A stretch of DNA of 21,648 bases from an uncultured Oscillospiraceae bacterium (GCA_934539585.1 CAKTCT010000046.1:1-21648); one strand, 5' to 3'. Counted from the first letter of the stretch, positions 1 through 5,824 are shown. Numbers and translations are program-made. Notes: generated by a model from the letters alone, not told the origin.

Positions 1-82
1 CTGCGGCGCTGTCTGCGCCCGCTCGTTGAATAAGTCTGTTGATATACCAAACCGCCTTTTGCAAGTCCTCTTCACCGGCCAT
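1..82 (-). CDS. hypothetical small phage protein, 3' end outside window
   Basis: Only the first 27 codons are visible, starting MAGEEDLQKAVWYINRLI and continuing past the left edge. The ATG overlaps the 3' end of the upstream gene by 11 bases and follows a GAGGGGCGAGCC ribosome-site-like stretch, the same start arrangement as the two genes before it. The acidic then amphipathic helical N-terminus resembles small proteins common in Clostridia phage accessory clusters. No function can be assigned from this fragment. Confidence 0.6.
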   Translation of the reverse strand, partial: MAGEEDLQKAVWYINRLIQRAGADSAA

Positions 83-362
83 CGGCTCGCCCCTCCAACA
101 TCTGAATCAGGCTGTGAATACCTCTGACTTGGGTGAAGCCCTGAATTTTACCCGTTCCAGCGTAGAATTGGAACAGTTTATCATCAGACTTTCGCCAACA
201 ATGAAAGTGGCCTGTTTGCTCATTTTTCAGTTGGTATTCAATGCCGTGGGCTTCAAACTGCTGAATGGCATAGGCGATCCGGTCGGGGTTCTTTGCAACC
301 CGTTCTGAATGAACCTGTTTGGCATGATTCTTCAGGGCATCCCATACTTCATCCCTTGCCAT
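72..362 (-). CDS. hypothetical phage protein (96 aa)
   Basis: The frame is open further upstream, but the start is taken at ATG 362 (MARDEVWDALKNHAK) because GAAGGTGAAGCTG sits just before it and because earlier starts would lie deep inside the preceding gene. The protein has a basic helical first half, then an alternating polar/hydrophobic second half with HFHCWRKSDDKLFQFYAGTGKI, which looks like a beta-hairpin, and a helical tail. It overlaps the upstream gene by 14 bases and the downstream one by 11, so it is probably translated by coupling. I do not recognise the family. It belongs to the run of small genes read from the promoter near 5485. Confidence 0.7.
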   Translation of the reverse strand: MARDEVWDALKNHAKQVHSERVAKNPDRIAYAIQQFEAHGIEYQLKNEQTGHFHCWRKSDDKLFQFYAGTGKIQGFTQVRGIHSLIQMLEGRADGR

Positions 363-522
363 CAGCTTCACCTTCTTCCTGTTTGGGAACATAGTCCTTT
401 GCGGCTTTTCCCGGTTCGCAATGCCAATGGCGGGAACAGCAATGGGGAATGGTGCCAATGACGGAACAATAACCGGGTTCATCGTGAACACAGGTGGCAC
501 AAATATCAATCTGCTTTTCCAT
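349..522 (-). CDS. small Cys-rich, probably metal-binding protein (57 aa)
   Basis: Start chosen at ATG 522 (MEKQIDICATC), which follows CAGGGGTGAAGCCG; an in-frame start at 591 would extend far into the preceding gene. The 57 residues hold six cysteines and several histidines: C-x2-C at residues 8-11, then C, a CC pair with S-R-H-W-H, and a further C. That spacing fits a small zinc-binding fold, as in the short Cys-rich proteins often found in phage accessory clusters. The C-terminus is Lys/Glu-rich (EEGEADGKG) and its codons carry the ribosome site and start of the next gene. Partner and function are unknown. Confidence 0.65.
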   Translation of the reverse strand: MEKQIDICATCVHDEPGYCSVIGTIPHCCSRHWHCEPGKAAKDYVPKQEEGEADGKG

Positions 523-811
523 CGGCTTCACCCCTGAAGTTCCCGTGGGTTTCAATGGAAATTGAAACCCTTCCAAGCACCCGGCGAACATTCCAGCTCA
601 CTTCATCAGAAATGGTGCGGTTGATAGTGTTCTGAATCGTTGTTCTCACAAGAGAATCCATGTTGGTTTCATGAATAATCCGGTCAATCGCCCGATCAAC
701 TTTTTCAGAAACAATTTCTTCCACAAAGCCTTTGATGGTTTCACGGTTGATCCCGTTATCCGCCAACATTTGGGTTAAAATCTTCCGAAGTTCAATCTGT
801 TCAACGGTCAT
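506..811 (-). CDS. hypothetical helical protein (101 aa)
   Basis: Starts at ATG 811 (MTVEQIELRKILTQML), six bases after an AAGGTGG ribosome site; the ATG overlaps the TAA of the preceding small ORF (TAATG). The sequence is almost wholly predicted helix with heptad-like spacing of Ile/Val/Leu from about residue 5 to 80, charged throughout and lacking membrane segments. A short oligomerising cytoplasmic protein is plausible. The last codons (RGEADGKAD) double as the ribosome site and start of the next gene. No family recognised. Confidence 0.7.
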   Translation of the reverse strand: MTVEQIELRKILTQMLADNGINRETIKGFVEEIVSEKVDRAIDRIIHETNMDSLVRTTIQNTINRTISDEVSWNVRRVLGRVSISIETHGNFRGEADGKAD

Positions 812-927
812 TACTGCCCACCTTCCTTCAGTGTGATCTTCACATAACCGGCCTTGGCAGAGGTCTTCTCACCTCTGGTGATCTTCTCCACCCACTTCGG
901 GCGGATGCTGATAAGCACTGCTTTCAC
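811..927 (-). CDS. 38-aa ORF resembling a truncated ASCH-domain N-terminus
   Basis: A GTG start at 927 lies ten bases after AGGAGG and opens a 38-codon frame ending TAA at 811-813, where TAATG couples to the next gene. The first 22 residues (MKAVLISIRPKWVEKITRGE and KT) match the opening strand-helix of ASCH proteins, whose usual form is MKA-(I/L)-SI-(R/K)-P-x-W-x-x-x-I-x-x-GEKT. In a full ASCH protein that segment continues with a conserved basic strand and about 80 further residues. Here it joins directly to AGYVKITLKEGGQ and stops. It could be an internally deleted remnant kept for coupling, or a functional microprotein. The ASCH link is by motif memory only. Confidence 0.5.
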   Translation of the reverse strand: MKAVLISIRPKWVEKITRGEKTSAKAGYVKITLKEGGQ

Positions 928-932
928 GCTTC

Positions 933-1217
933 TTACTCCTCCTGAAGCCCCATCATGGGCTTTCCGACATACTTGCACCAGTCATACTCCGCCTGCGCCC
1001 CGTGGCTCTCTTCCCAGTCGGGGAGGAAAGCCACGCAGTCGGCCACGCTCATCATGGCCACGCAAATCTGCATGTACTCCTCCCGTCTCAGCCCTTCCGG
1101 AAGGGAAGCGGGATTCAGGACGATGTGCCCCTCCTCCCGCAGCCGTTCCTCCTGCTTCCGGAATTTCTCCCGGTAGTTCTCGTCGCCGGTGATCTTCCCG
1201 GCTATGTAAATCTTCAC
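933..1217 (-). CDS. DUF4406 / nucleoside 2-deoxyribosyltransferase-like protein
   Basis: Starts at GTG 1217, whose GTGA overlaps the stop of the upstream gene; a GAAAGGA ribosome site lies nine bases ahead. The 94-residue protein has the NDT-superfamily layout: MKIYIAGKITG at residues 1-11 (first strand and nucleotide loop), a helix of Arg/Glu, HIVLNPASLP at 31-40, then ADCVAFLPDWEES (59-71) and SHGAQAE (71-77). Glu77 in the SxGxxxE motif is the usual catalytic residue and Asp60 is also conserved. Relatives act on nucleoside or nucleotide N-glycosidic bonds, but the substrate of phage DUF4406 proteins is not established. A second NDT-like protein lies in the lysis cassette of this window. Confidence 0.8.
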   Translation of the reverse strand: MKIYIAGKITGDENYREKFRKQEERLREEGHIVLNPASLPEGLRREEYMQICVAMMSVADCVAFLPDWEESHGAQAEYDWCKYVGKPMMGLQEE

Positions 1218-1498
1218 GCTTCCTCATCCTTTCCGTCCATCTTAGCCCCACAGTTGGGGCAGTATTTTGTTATTCCCCAAAACCGACTAACAGGATATTT
1301 GCAGTTATGGCAAACATCGATATTCTCTTCGTCAGATGAAATCATGTGCTCCCAGTAGCTATGCGCCACCGGCGCAACGTCAGCGGCTGGCATTTCCGCA
1401 AGCAGCCGCTTCGCGTCTATCATTGTGGCGATTGGCTCTGTGACCTCCAATGCGGTTAGTTTGGCAATCGCCGTTTCGCACTCAATGTATTTCGCCAT
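1214..1498 (-). CDS. small zinc-ribbon phage protein (94 aa)
   Basis: Start placed at ATG 1498 (MAKYIECETAIAKLTAL) after an AGAAGG site; the longer frame to 1573 would overlap the previous gene heavily. Residues 1-45 form a helical segment ending in DVAPVAHSYWEH, a pattern very common in Firmicutes phage proteins, followed by a C-terminal ribbon with CHNC and CPNCGAK separated by about 17 residues. These four cysteines should bind one zinc. The gene overlaps its upstream neighbour by 17 bases and its downstream one by 4. Such proteins are widespread in phage early regions but have no defined role. Confidence 0.8.
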   Translation of the reverse strand: MAKYIECETAIAKLTALEVTEPIATMIDAKRLLAEMPAADVAPVAHSYWEHMISSDEENIDVCHNCKYPVSRFWGITKYCPNCGAKMDGKDEEA

Positions 1499-1832
1499 TG
1501 TCAACCTTCTGCTCGTCGTCTGCGAACGGGTACACGTCCACCTGATCGCCGGGAGCCACGACAACGATGTCATGCTCAGCGGGAATGCCTAACAGCCCGT
1601 AGGCCGCCCAGTCACAGCCGCTGCTGTCGCCCTTCTTCGGTGTGCCCTTGCCGGTGTACCGGCCCAGACACTCCTGATAGGCACAGTTCGGAGATTTCGC
1701 ACCGGCATCTTTGAAATCCTGCACGGATGCAACATGCCCGCACATAGGGCAGCGGAAACGCCACTTAAGCATATCCGGACCAAATCGGCGTGTCGCCTCT
1801 GCCTTCCATTCATCAACACTGTTGTACTTCAT
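1482..1832 (-). CDS. conserved phage protein with Cys-pair motif (116 aa)
   Basis: ATG 1832 (MKYNSVDEWKAEATRRFG) is preceded at nine bases by GGAGG; the open frame reaches 1868 but lacks a ribosome site there. The order of segments is an amphipathic N-terminal helix, RCPMCGHV (first cysteine pair, about residues 27-30), NCAYQECLGRYTG, then SSGCDWAAYGLLGIP and an acidic C-terminal strand that ends VYPFADDEQ. The arrangement suggests a zinc-stabilised fold. I recognise the overall pattern as a family frequent in Clostridia phages and prophages, without a known function. Confidence 0.75.
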   Translation of the reverse strand: MKYNSVDEWKAEATRRFGPDMLKWRFRCPMCGHVASVQDFKDAGAKSPNCAYQECLGRYTGKGTPKKGDSSGCDWAAYGLLGIPAEHDIVVVAPGDQVDVYPFADDEQKVDNGEIH

Positions 1833-1858
1833 TTTTGTGATCCTCCTTCGTGTAACCT

Positions 1859-2164
1859 TCAATACCATTCTTCCTTACGTACAATCCAGACGGGGAAAGC
1901 CCTCGGAACCTTTTGATCGTATATACAATACCCACCGCCCCGATCTCCATAGTCGTTGTTCCAGTCTGAACGCAATTCCCAGCGGCACCAGCCGTCCTGC
2001 ACTCGCATTTCAGACTTGCTTTTAGCAGGTATTCGGTCTTCACGGCAAATAAAATCTGGAACGTCTTCCTTATTGGGGCATACGTCCTTTGCAATGATGT
2101 ACGCTTCGCCGTCGCAGTCATAGTCCCATGTGTCCCAAACAAAATACCGTTTTGATTTTGCCAT
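1859..2164 (-). CDS. hypothetical phage protein (101 aa)
   Basis: The start is set at ATG 2164 (MAKSKRYFVWDTWDYDCDG) because GGAGG lies seven bases before it; the ATG two codons earlier is too close to that site. The product is rich in Trp, Tyr, Asp and Arg, with strands around YFVWDTWD, AYIIAKDV and FPVWIVRKEEWY, so a small beta-rich soluble protein is likely. It sits between the PAPS-reductase-like gene and the zinc-ribbon genes and is presumably co-transcribed with them. No family or function recognised. Confidence 0.65.
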   Translation of the reverse strand: MAKSKRYFVWDTWDYDCDGEAYIIAKDVCPNKEDVPDFICREDRIPAKSKSEMRVQDGWCRWELRSDWNNDYGDRGGGYCIYDQKVPRAFPVWIVRKEEWY

Positions 2165-2176
2165 GCTCATTCCTCC

Positions 2177-3280
2177 TCACAAAAGTCTTAGCTGCCCATC
2201 ATCCGCAGCCCTTTTCCGATCCTCCGCCATGCGCTTCCGGCGGTACTCGTCGTACTGCCTGCGGTACTCATAGCTGGCCCCGAAGACGTGCCACGCCGCT
2301 TTTACTAGGTTCGGCTCAAAGGGCCGGATTTTCTCTAAGTCCGCTGCCGCCGATGCTGAAATGGCGCACCCGCAGCATCCGGTTCGGGTCAGGCCGTAGA
2401 CCTCGTAAGCGTCGGAGTACCGGATGCCGTAGTACTCCTTGTACCACGCCTTGTCTGCGTCGGTGACGTAGTACAGCGGGCGGAGCCGGTACTGCCCGCC
2501 GGATGTCTCCGTGAAGCACATGCTGGTGCAGTCCTTCTTGGGGACGGAGCGCATGCCGCCCTCGGCCCGGCGCTCCCCGGTGATGATCATGTCGTACCCC
2601 TTCTGCACCGAGTGGGCCAGCTGCTTTTTGCAGCAGTCGCAGCACCGGTTGGACACCCGAAAGGGGATGGGGCTCTCCTTGATGAAGTCCAGCAGGTACT
2701 TGGACGAGCCAATGACCAGCTGGATCTCCGGTCGGGGTTCTCCCTTGGAGTTGCAGCCGCAGAGAAAGTTGATCTGGCTCTCGCATTTGGGATACCGCTG
2801 CCGCAGTTCTTCCCGCTTGGCGGTCTTGTCCTCGGCCTCAGCGTATTCGTCGGCGATGGTCAGGGGAATGCGCTTCTTCTGGACCCCTTCCAGCCCCGCC
2901 GAGATGATCTTGGAGATAAAGGGCAGCCCATACTCCCGGGTGGCCAGGACGATGTTTTTCTTTGGCCGGTATTCCGGGATGCTCACGCCGTATTTCTTCT
3001 CCATGTCCCCCTTGTGCCGCTTGATGGCCTCCATCTCCAGTCCGGTGTTGAAGAAGCAGTAGTGGACCGGCGGGAGCTGAAAAAGCGCCCGGGTGCTCTC
3101 GATCAGGTGCAGCATGATGTCGCTGTCGCTGCCGCCGGAGTAGGAGCAGATGGCGTTGGGGTGCTGCACCAGCCGTTCCGCAATGATGCTTTGGATGGTC
3201 TGGAACTTTTTAGGCGCATCGAAGTCCGCATAGGCTGGCCGGTCGGTGTAGACACGGCTTTTTTGAACATTCTGACTCAT
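2177..3280 (-). CDS. PAPS reductase-family (PP-loop ATP pyrophosphatase) phage protein
   Basis: A 367-residue protein starting at ATG 3280 after AAAGGA. The PP-loop SGGSDS is at residues 48-53, followed by HYCFFNTGLEMEAI at 73-86, typical of the adenine-nucleotide alpha-hydrolase fold that binds ATP or PAPS. The later part has several Cys clusters: CGC at 174-176, RVSNRCCDCCKKQ at 208-220, DCTSMC at 250-255 and GCCGC at 301-305, with IITGERRAEGGMR (232-244) between them. That order matches the phage group annotated as phosphoadenosine phosphosulfate reductase family, related to DndC-like enzymes, and the cysteines could carry an Fe-S cluster. The phage reaction is not established. A sulfur-transfer or nucleic-acid modification role is inference; no dnd partner genes are in view. 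Confidence 0.88.
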   Translation of the reverse strand: MSQNVQKSRVYTDRPAYADFDAPKKFQTIQSIIAERLVQHPNAICSYSGGSDSDIMLHLIESTRALFQLPPVHYCFFNTGLEMEAIKRHKGDMEKKYGVSIPEYRPKKNIVLATREYGLPFISKIISAGLEGVQKKRIPLTIADEYAEAEDKTAKREELRQRYPKCESQINFLCGCNSKGEPRPEIQLVIGSSKYLLDFIKESPIPFRVSNRCCDCCKKQLAHSVQKGYDMIITGERRAEGGMRSVPKKDCTSMCFTETSGGQYRLRPLYYVTDADKAWYKEYYGIRYSDAYEVYGLTRTGCCGCAISASAAADLEKIRPFEPNLVKAAWHVFGASYEYRRQYDEYRRKRMAEDRKRAADDGQLRLL

Positions 3281-3286
3281 TTTGAC

Positions 3287-3721
3287 TCATCCTTTCTTTT
3301 GGTGGCCGATTTCTTTCGGGCTAATCCGCATAATTCGCTCAAGCGTATTGATGTGTTTGCGTAGAAGTTCCATACTGCTATAGCATCCAGATACTTTACC
3401 GGCAGCATGATTTGCCCATTCTTCATGGACCTCCCAGCCGAGCTCGTGCTTCGCCTTAGCGGCATCCAGTGCCGCACCTTCTGATCTGGATCGCTTGCAA
3501 AGGGTCTCAAACAGTTTTCGTTGCTCATCAAGCAGATGGCGTAAGCACGGCAGCGCTGTTGATGCGATCTGCTTGCATTTTAGAAGCGCGTCGTCACTAT
3601 CGGCCTCAACCCACGCCGTGTCATATCCTTGACTGATACAATAGTTTTCGGCGGCACGAATTGAGTCGAACACAAGATTGTCTACTAAGGCATATCCGCA
3701 ATTTACGTTGTTGAATTGCAT
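3287..3721 (-). CDS. hypothetical phage protein (144 aa)
   Basis: Starts at ATG 3721 (MQFNNVNCGYALVDNLVFDS), with AGGAGG ten bases before; it overlaps the preceding gene by 19 bases and ends six bases before the next ATG. After a short beta-like N-terminus (to about residue 35) the rest is helical with His, Glu and Lys spread along heptad-like helices and a very basic end (ISPKEIGHQKKG). No membrane segment or catalytic motif is visible. Product unrecognised. Confidence 0.7.
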   Translation of the reverse strand: MQFNNVNCGYALVDNLVFDSIRAAENYCISQGYDTAWVEADSDDALLKCKQIASTALPCLRHLLDEQRKLFETLCKRSRSEGAALDAAKAKHELGWEVHEEWANHAAGKVSGCYSSMELLRKHINTLERIMRISPKEIGHQKKG

Positions 3722-3999
3722 ATTGTTTCCGCCTCCTTAGAGTCCTGTGTGTAGCTTTGGCACCGTTCATCCGGCACCCAGTCGCGCCAGTGCTGTTCCA
3801 GCCACTTCTGCGCGGCTGCCAGACTGCGGCACGTCTTGACGGCCACAACTTCAATGTCGCCGTACTGTATCTCAAGGCAGGTTTCCACGGTAAAGGAAAA
3901 CTCCGCTGTGCGGGTAATCCACCAGCGCTGACCGCTGAGGGTCGTTTCCCAGCAGGTTGGTATGCCGTCAGTCTTACGGATGATCTCATAGGTTGCCAT
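3703..3999 (-). CDS. hypothetical phage protein (98 aa)
   Basis: ATG 3999 (MATYEIIRKTDGIPTCWET) is preferred over the frame's earlier start at 4014, since GGAGG lies eight bases before it. The N-terminal 60 residues are strand-rich with paired Trp (QRWWITRTAEFSF), and a helix follows (SLAAAQKWLEQHW). It overlaps both neighbours by 14-19 bases, so it is part of the coupled early cluster. Nothing diagnostic is visible and the family is unknown to me. Confidence 0.65.
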   Translation of the reverse strand: MATYEIIRKTDGIPTCWETTLSGQRWWITRTAEFSFTVETCLEIQYGDIEVVAVKTCRSLAAAQKWLEQHWRDWVPDERCQSYTQDSKEAETICNSTT

Positions 4000-4246
4000 A
4001 CATAGCACCTCCATTCTGATTCAGCGTCGCGTCGAAATGCTTGATGCGGTTATGGTCCTCATACCTCTTTCGGTCTTCGTCGCTCAGTTTCGTTGTGGGC
4101 CGGAAAGCGTTCTTTCCGGTCGTCTTGAAATACCAGTCCTTGCAAAGCATGCAGGCGGCTTTGGTCGTGGGTGCTTCGACAGCGACGTCGGCCAGATACT
4201 CTGTCCGGTTTGCCTTGATGAAAAAATATACCACATACGTTTTCAT
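3986..4246 (-). CDS. hypothetical phage protein (86 aa)
   Basis: Starts at ATG 4246 (MKTYVVYFFIKANRTEYLAD) after GAGGGG. Strand-like residues 1-12 and 17-26 are followed by a helix with two cysteines (ACMLCKDWYF) and a basic, polar second half, which could be a small alpha/beta domain. It ends in NQNGGAMYGNL, whose codons carry the ribosome site and start of the next gene. Function unknown. Confidence 0.65.
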   Translation of the reverse strand: MKTYVVYFFIKANRTEYLADVAVEAPTTKAACMLCKDWYFKTTGKNAFRPTTKLSDEDRKRYEDHNRIKHFDATLNQNGGAMYGNL

Positions 4247-4256
4247 GATTTACCCC

Positions 4257-4481
4257 TCACCATTCCTGATCTTCAAAGTCAAGCAACGCATTGCTAGCCT
4301 TAATGGCAAGTTTACAGAAATCGTCAGCAGCCATTTTCTGATGCTTACAGAGTTCTGCATCTGGTTCGTCGTGGCTTTCATAATCGTATTGAAGCCGTCG
4401 AGCATTTCGATAGACCTGCTCTGTGCGAGCTGCCTCATCCTGCAGCAGTTTGTGGATGAATTCCAAAGTGTTGATGTTCAT
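4257..4481 (-). CDS. hypothetical helical protein (74 aa)
   Basis: ATG 4481 (MNINTLEFIHKLLQDEAART) is preceded by GGAGG at about seven bases. The product is acidic and predicted to be almost all helix, with coiled-coil spacing through QVYRNARRLQYDYE and a second helix DDFCKLAIKASNALLD. It is separated from the upstream gene by a 75-base gap that holds two small hairpins but no convincing ORF. No family recognised. Confidence 0.65.
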   Translation of the reverse strand: MNINTLEFIHKLLQDEAARTEQVYRNARRLQYDYESHDEPDAELCKHQKMAADDFCKLAIKASNALLDFEDQEW

Positions 4482-4556
4482 AATTTACCTCCGTTGCCCT
4501 GTCATCTTCAGTGCCGGTGGGGCAATTCCGGCAGACGCCCATCTGGGCGTTTCGAC

Positions 4557-4754
4557 TCATTGGAATTCGTTTTCCATTGTTGACAGCACGATTTCCCTGC
4601 TTTCAAGGTCCATAGCGCGGTACAGGTAGTGATAGCTGTGCCGGTGTCGTGCCATCAAAGACCGCACTGTTTCCCTGTAGCTATCGCTCTTTCTGCTGTC
4701 AACCACAGTTTCGATCTCGCCATCAATCAGAATGGCCTGAACCAGATACCTCAC
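4557..4754 (-). CDS. hypothetical phage protein (about 65 aa)
   Basis: The frame is open much further upstream, but that part is a shadow of the preceding gene. AGGAGG at 4764-4769 directly abuts an ATG at 4763, leaving no spacer, and is nine bases from an in-frame GTG at 4754, so the GTG (V-R-Y-L-V-Q-A-I-L-I-D-G) is preferred. The ATG would add three residues. The protein has a beta-hairpin-like start (RYLVQAILIDGEIETVV), a helix with RETVRSLMARHRHSY, and a final strand. Function unknown. Confidence 0.6.
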   Translation of the reverse strand: MRYLVQAILIDGEIETVVDSRKSDSYRETVRSLMARHRHSYHYLYRAMDLESREIVLSTMENEFQ

Positions 4755-4770
4755 TCTCGCCATCCTCCTC

Positions 4771-5136
4771 TCAAACATCCACACTGACACGGTGGTACGC
4801 CCAGAAGCGACCACCACGAACGAAAACCTTATACCAGCTCGTGAACGCCTGACCGGTGCAGTCGTAGGCGGACGGGTAATAGGGCCGGTATTCGTGGTCC
4901 TCGAAGTAGCTGACGGCATCGTCCATCGTCTCGATGCATTCTGGCAGCGGCATTAGCTCCGTATAGCCGTCAATGCCGTCATCCTGAATGATGCGGCGCT
5001 CAGAGACAGGTCGGGATGAGAACTTGCGCATTTCGTGCTTGAGGTCGGCGGCCTTCTGACTCATGCCGCGCTCATAAGCAATCCCAAGGATTTCATAGGC
5101 GACCTTCAGGTCGGTGTAGCTGTTGATGTTAAACAT
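4771..5136 (-). CDS. conserved phage hypothetical protein (121 aa)
   Basis: Start placed at ATG 5136 (MFNINSYTDLKVAYEILGIA), with AAGGGGTG upstream; the frame's outermost start at 5154 is a TTG. The first 45 residues are helical and contain ERGMSQKAADLKHEMRKF. The C-terminal part ends with a Trp/Tyr-rich segment (TSWYKVFVRGGRFWAYHR) that I associate with small proteins in Clostridia phages, of unknown role. It is the second gene after the consensus promoter, so it is likely made early. Confidence 0.7.
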   Translation of the reverse strand: MFNINSYTDLKVAYEILGIAYERGMSQKAADLKHEMRKFSSRPVSERRIIQDDGIDGYTELMPLPECIETMDDAVSYFEDHEYRPYYPSAYDCTGQAFTSWYKVFVRGGRFWAYHRVSVDV

Positions 5137-5150
5137 TTTTAGCACCCCTT

Positions 5151-5420
5151 TCAATCTTCGATGGAAAAGCAGGTATGACAGATCTTGCCGAGGCAGTACA
5201 GGATGCCGTCCAGACCGAGAATGTTGTAAGTTTCTGGGTCACTGTACCGCATGATTGTTTTCGCCATTTTGAGAAGTCTTGCCGTCGTGATGCTGTGTAC
5301 TTTGGTCATATTTAGAAGCCTCTCGTACTCATCATTGGTGCCTATGGTGAACCATTCATGACTGATGCATAGCGCCCGTAGGTCATCCATATCCATCCAA
5401 CGCATTTCCTTTGCTTTCAT
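5151..5420 (-). CDS. first gene of the early operon, hypothetical (89 aa)
   Basis: The longest frame begins with a TTG at 5450, but GGAGG at ten bases points to ATG 5420 (MKAKEMRWMDMDDLRALC). Transcription from the promoter at 5471-5499 would start near 5464, giving a leader of about 44 bases. The protein is helical with HEWFTIGTNDEYERLLNM near residues 23-40, a pattern I have seen in short Firmicutes phage proteins without a function, and four cysteines in the last quarter. Being promoter-proximal and flanked by operator-like sites, it should respond most directly to the phage repressor. The role is unknown. Confidence 0.7.
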   Translation of the reverse strand: MKAKEMRWMDMDDLRALCISHEWFTIGTNDEYERLLNMTKVHSITTARLLKMAKTIMRYSDPETYNILGLDGILYCLGKICHTCFSIED

Positions 5421-5444
5421 AGGTTTAATTCCTCCAATCACAAA

Positions 5445-5523
5445 GTTCAAACAATTGCTTTACAATCATGATTATAGTGCAATCATTTGAACTTGTCAAG
5501 AGGCAAGATTCAAATAATTGAAT
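5445..5523. promoter_or_regulatory. three operator-like sites around the early promoter
   Basis: Three copies of TTCAA-N4-TTG occur here: 5445-5458 (GTTCAAACAATTGC, downstream of the start), 5479-5492 (reverse orientation, inside the -35/-10 spacer) and 5508-5523 (ATTCAAATAATTGAAT, upstream of -35 and itself palindromic). The first two form an inverted pair matching at 12 of 14 positions. The placement is what is expected for binding by a dimeric phage repressor of the Cro/CI kind. The repressor gene is not in this window, so the ligand is inferred. Confidence 0.65.
5471..5499 (-). promoter_or_regulatory. consensus sigma-A promoter of the small-gene operon
   Basis: Read on the minus strand, a perfect -35 TTGACA (5494-5499) and perfect -10 TATAAT (5471-5476) are separated by exactly 17 bases. 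A start near 5464 puts it about 44 bases before the first ATG at 5420. It faces the left-hand cluster and lies just past a terminator, so it opens a new transcription unit. Confidence 0.88.
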
Positions 5524-5540
5524 TTCATTTTTGGGGCACA

Positions 5541-5587
5541 AAAAATAAGGCTGCCGAGCGATGGGGTTACGCTCAACAGCCTTATTT
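5541..5587 (-). terminator. intrinsic terminator before the early promoter
   Basis: An 11-bp outer stem (5543-5553 with 5577-5587), a 2x2 internal loop and a GAGCG/CGCTC inner stem enclose a 9-base loop. On the minus strand the stem runs into TTATTTTT. It would stop transcripts arriving from the Rha side just before the early promoter. The plus-strand side is also AT-rich, so weak two-way activity is possible. One GGGGTTAC repeat lies mostly in the loop. Confidence 0.65.
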
Positions 5588-5822
5588 CTATAATATACGT
5601 GCATATAGGCGCTATGATGTACGCACATTGTTTTTCTATATTTTAGGTATTCAATATGAAAAATATGTAACATTGTAACTCCTAGCTGAAAAGTGCCTTG
5701 TTTCAAGGCTTTTTGGGGTTACAGCTTGTGCTACAACAGGGGTTACGATTTTCAGCTTCGTAGTGACACGAGTCCTACATGAATTCAGGGGTTACAGTCA
5801 TAACACGCCTGACTGTAACCCC
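5563..5822. repeat. GGGGTTAC repeat family in the non-coding region
   Basis: The octamer GGGGTTAC appears at 5563-5570, 5715-5722, 5739-5746 and 5788-5795, and inverted at 5815-5822. A degenerate inverted copy (GTAACTCC) is at 5675-5682. Three copies are extended to ACAG or CAGG on one side. Offsets of 24 and 49 bases between the middle copies suggest helical phasing. This resembles binding sites for a regulator or replication initiator more than a CRISPR or satellite. No protein gene is convincing anywhere between 5421 and 5988. Confidence 0.6.
5693..5716. terminator. short hairpin, possible bidirectional terminator
   Basis: GCCTTG (5695-5700) and CAAGGC (5704-5709) form a 6-bp stem with a TTT loop. 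It is followed on the plus strand by five Ts (5710-5714) and on the minus strand by ACTTTTC. The stem is short, so strength is doubtful. A wider 9-bp inverted repeat (AGCTGAAAA 5684-5692, TTTTCAGCT 5749-5757) surrounds it. Confidence 0.4.
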
Positions 5823-5824
5823 TG
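5786..5824. repeat. perfect 15-bp inverted repeat
   Basis: CAGGGGTTACAGTCA (5786-5800) is perfectly complementary to TGACTGTAACCCCTG (5810-5824) with a 9-base spacer. Neither side carries a T-tract, so an intrinsic terminator is unlikely. The arms contain the GGGGTTAC motif in opposite orientations, which fits a dimeric protein site or a strong RNA/DNA cruciform. Confidence 0.8.

Noticed and set aside
2612..3364. 250-codon plus-strand frame opposite the PAPS-reductase-like gene
   Set aside because: It is antisense to a protein with clear motifs and has no start signals; it is a codon-bias shadow.
4438..4542. 34-codon ORF with CRNC motif in the gap before the 74-aa gene
   Set aside because: It has no ribosome site and would overlap the next gene by more than 40 bases.
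5425..5706. 93-codon minus-strand frame (MLHIFHIEYLKYRKT...) across the non-coding region
   Set aside because: It has an AGGAG-like site, but the frame reads through a terminator hairpin, the early promoter and all operator-like sites. The protein looks like translated regulatory DNA.
5563..5824. CRISPR-like array from the GGGGTTAC repeats
   Set aside because: Repeats are only eight bases, irregularly spaced and in both orientations; there are no uniform spacers or cas genes.
5786..5824. Intrinsic terminator or attachment site at the 15-bp inverted repeat
   Set aside because: No T-tract follows on either strand, and no integrase or tRNA-like half sites are nearby to support an attachment site.
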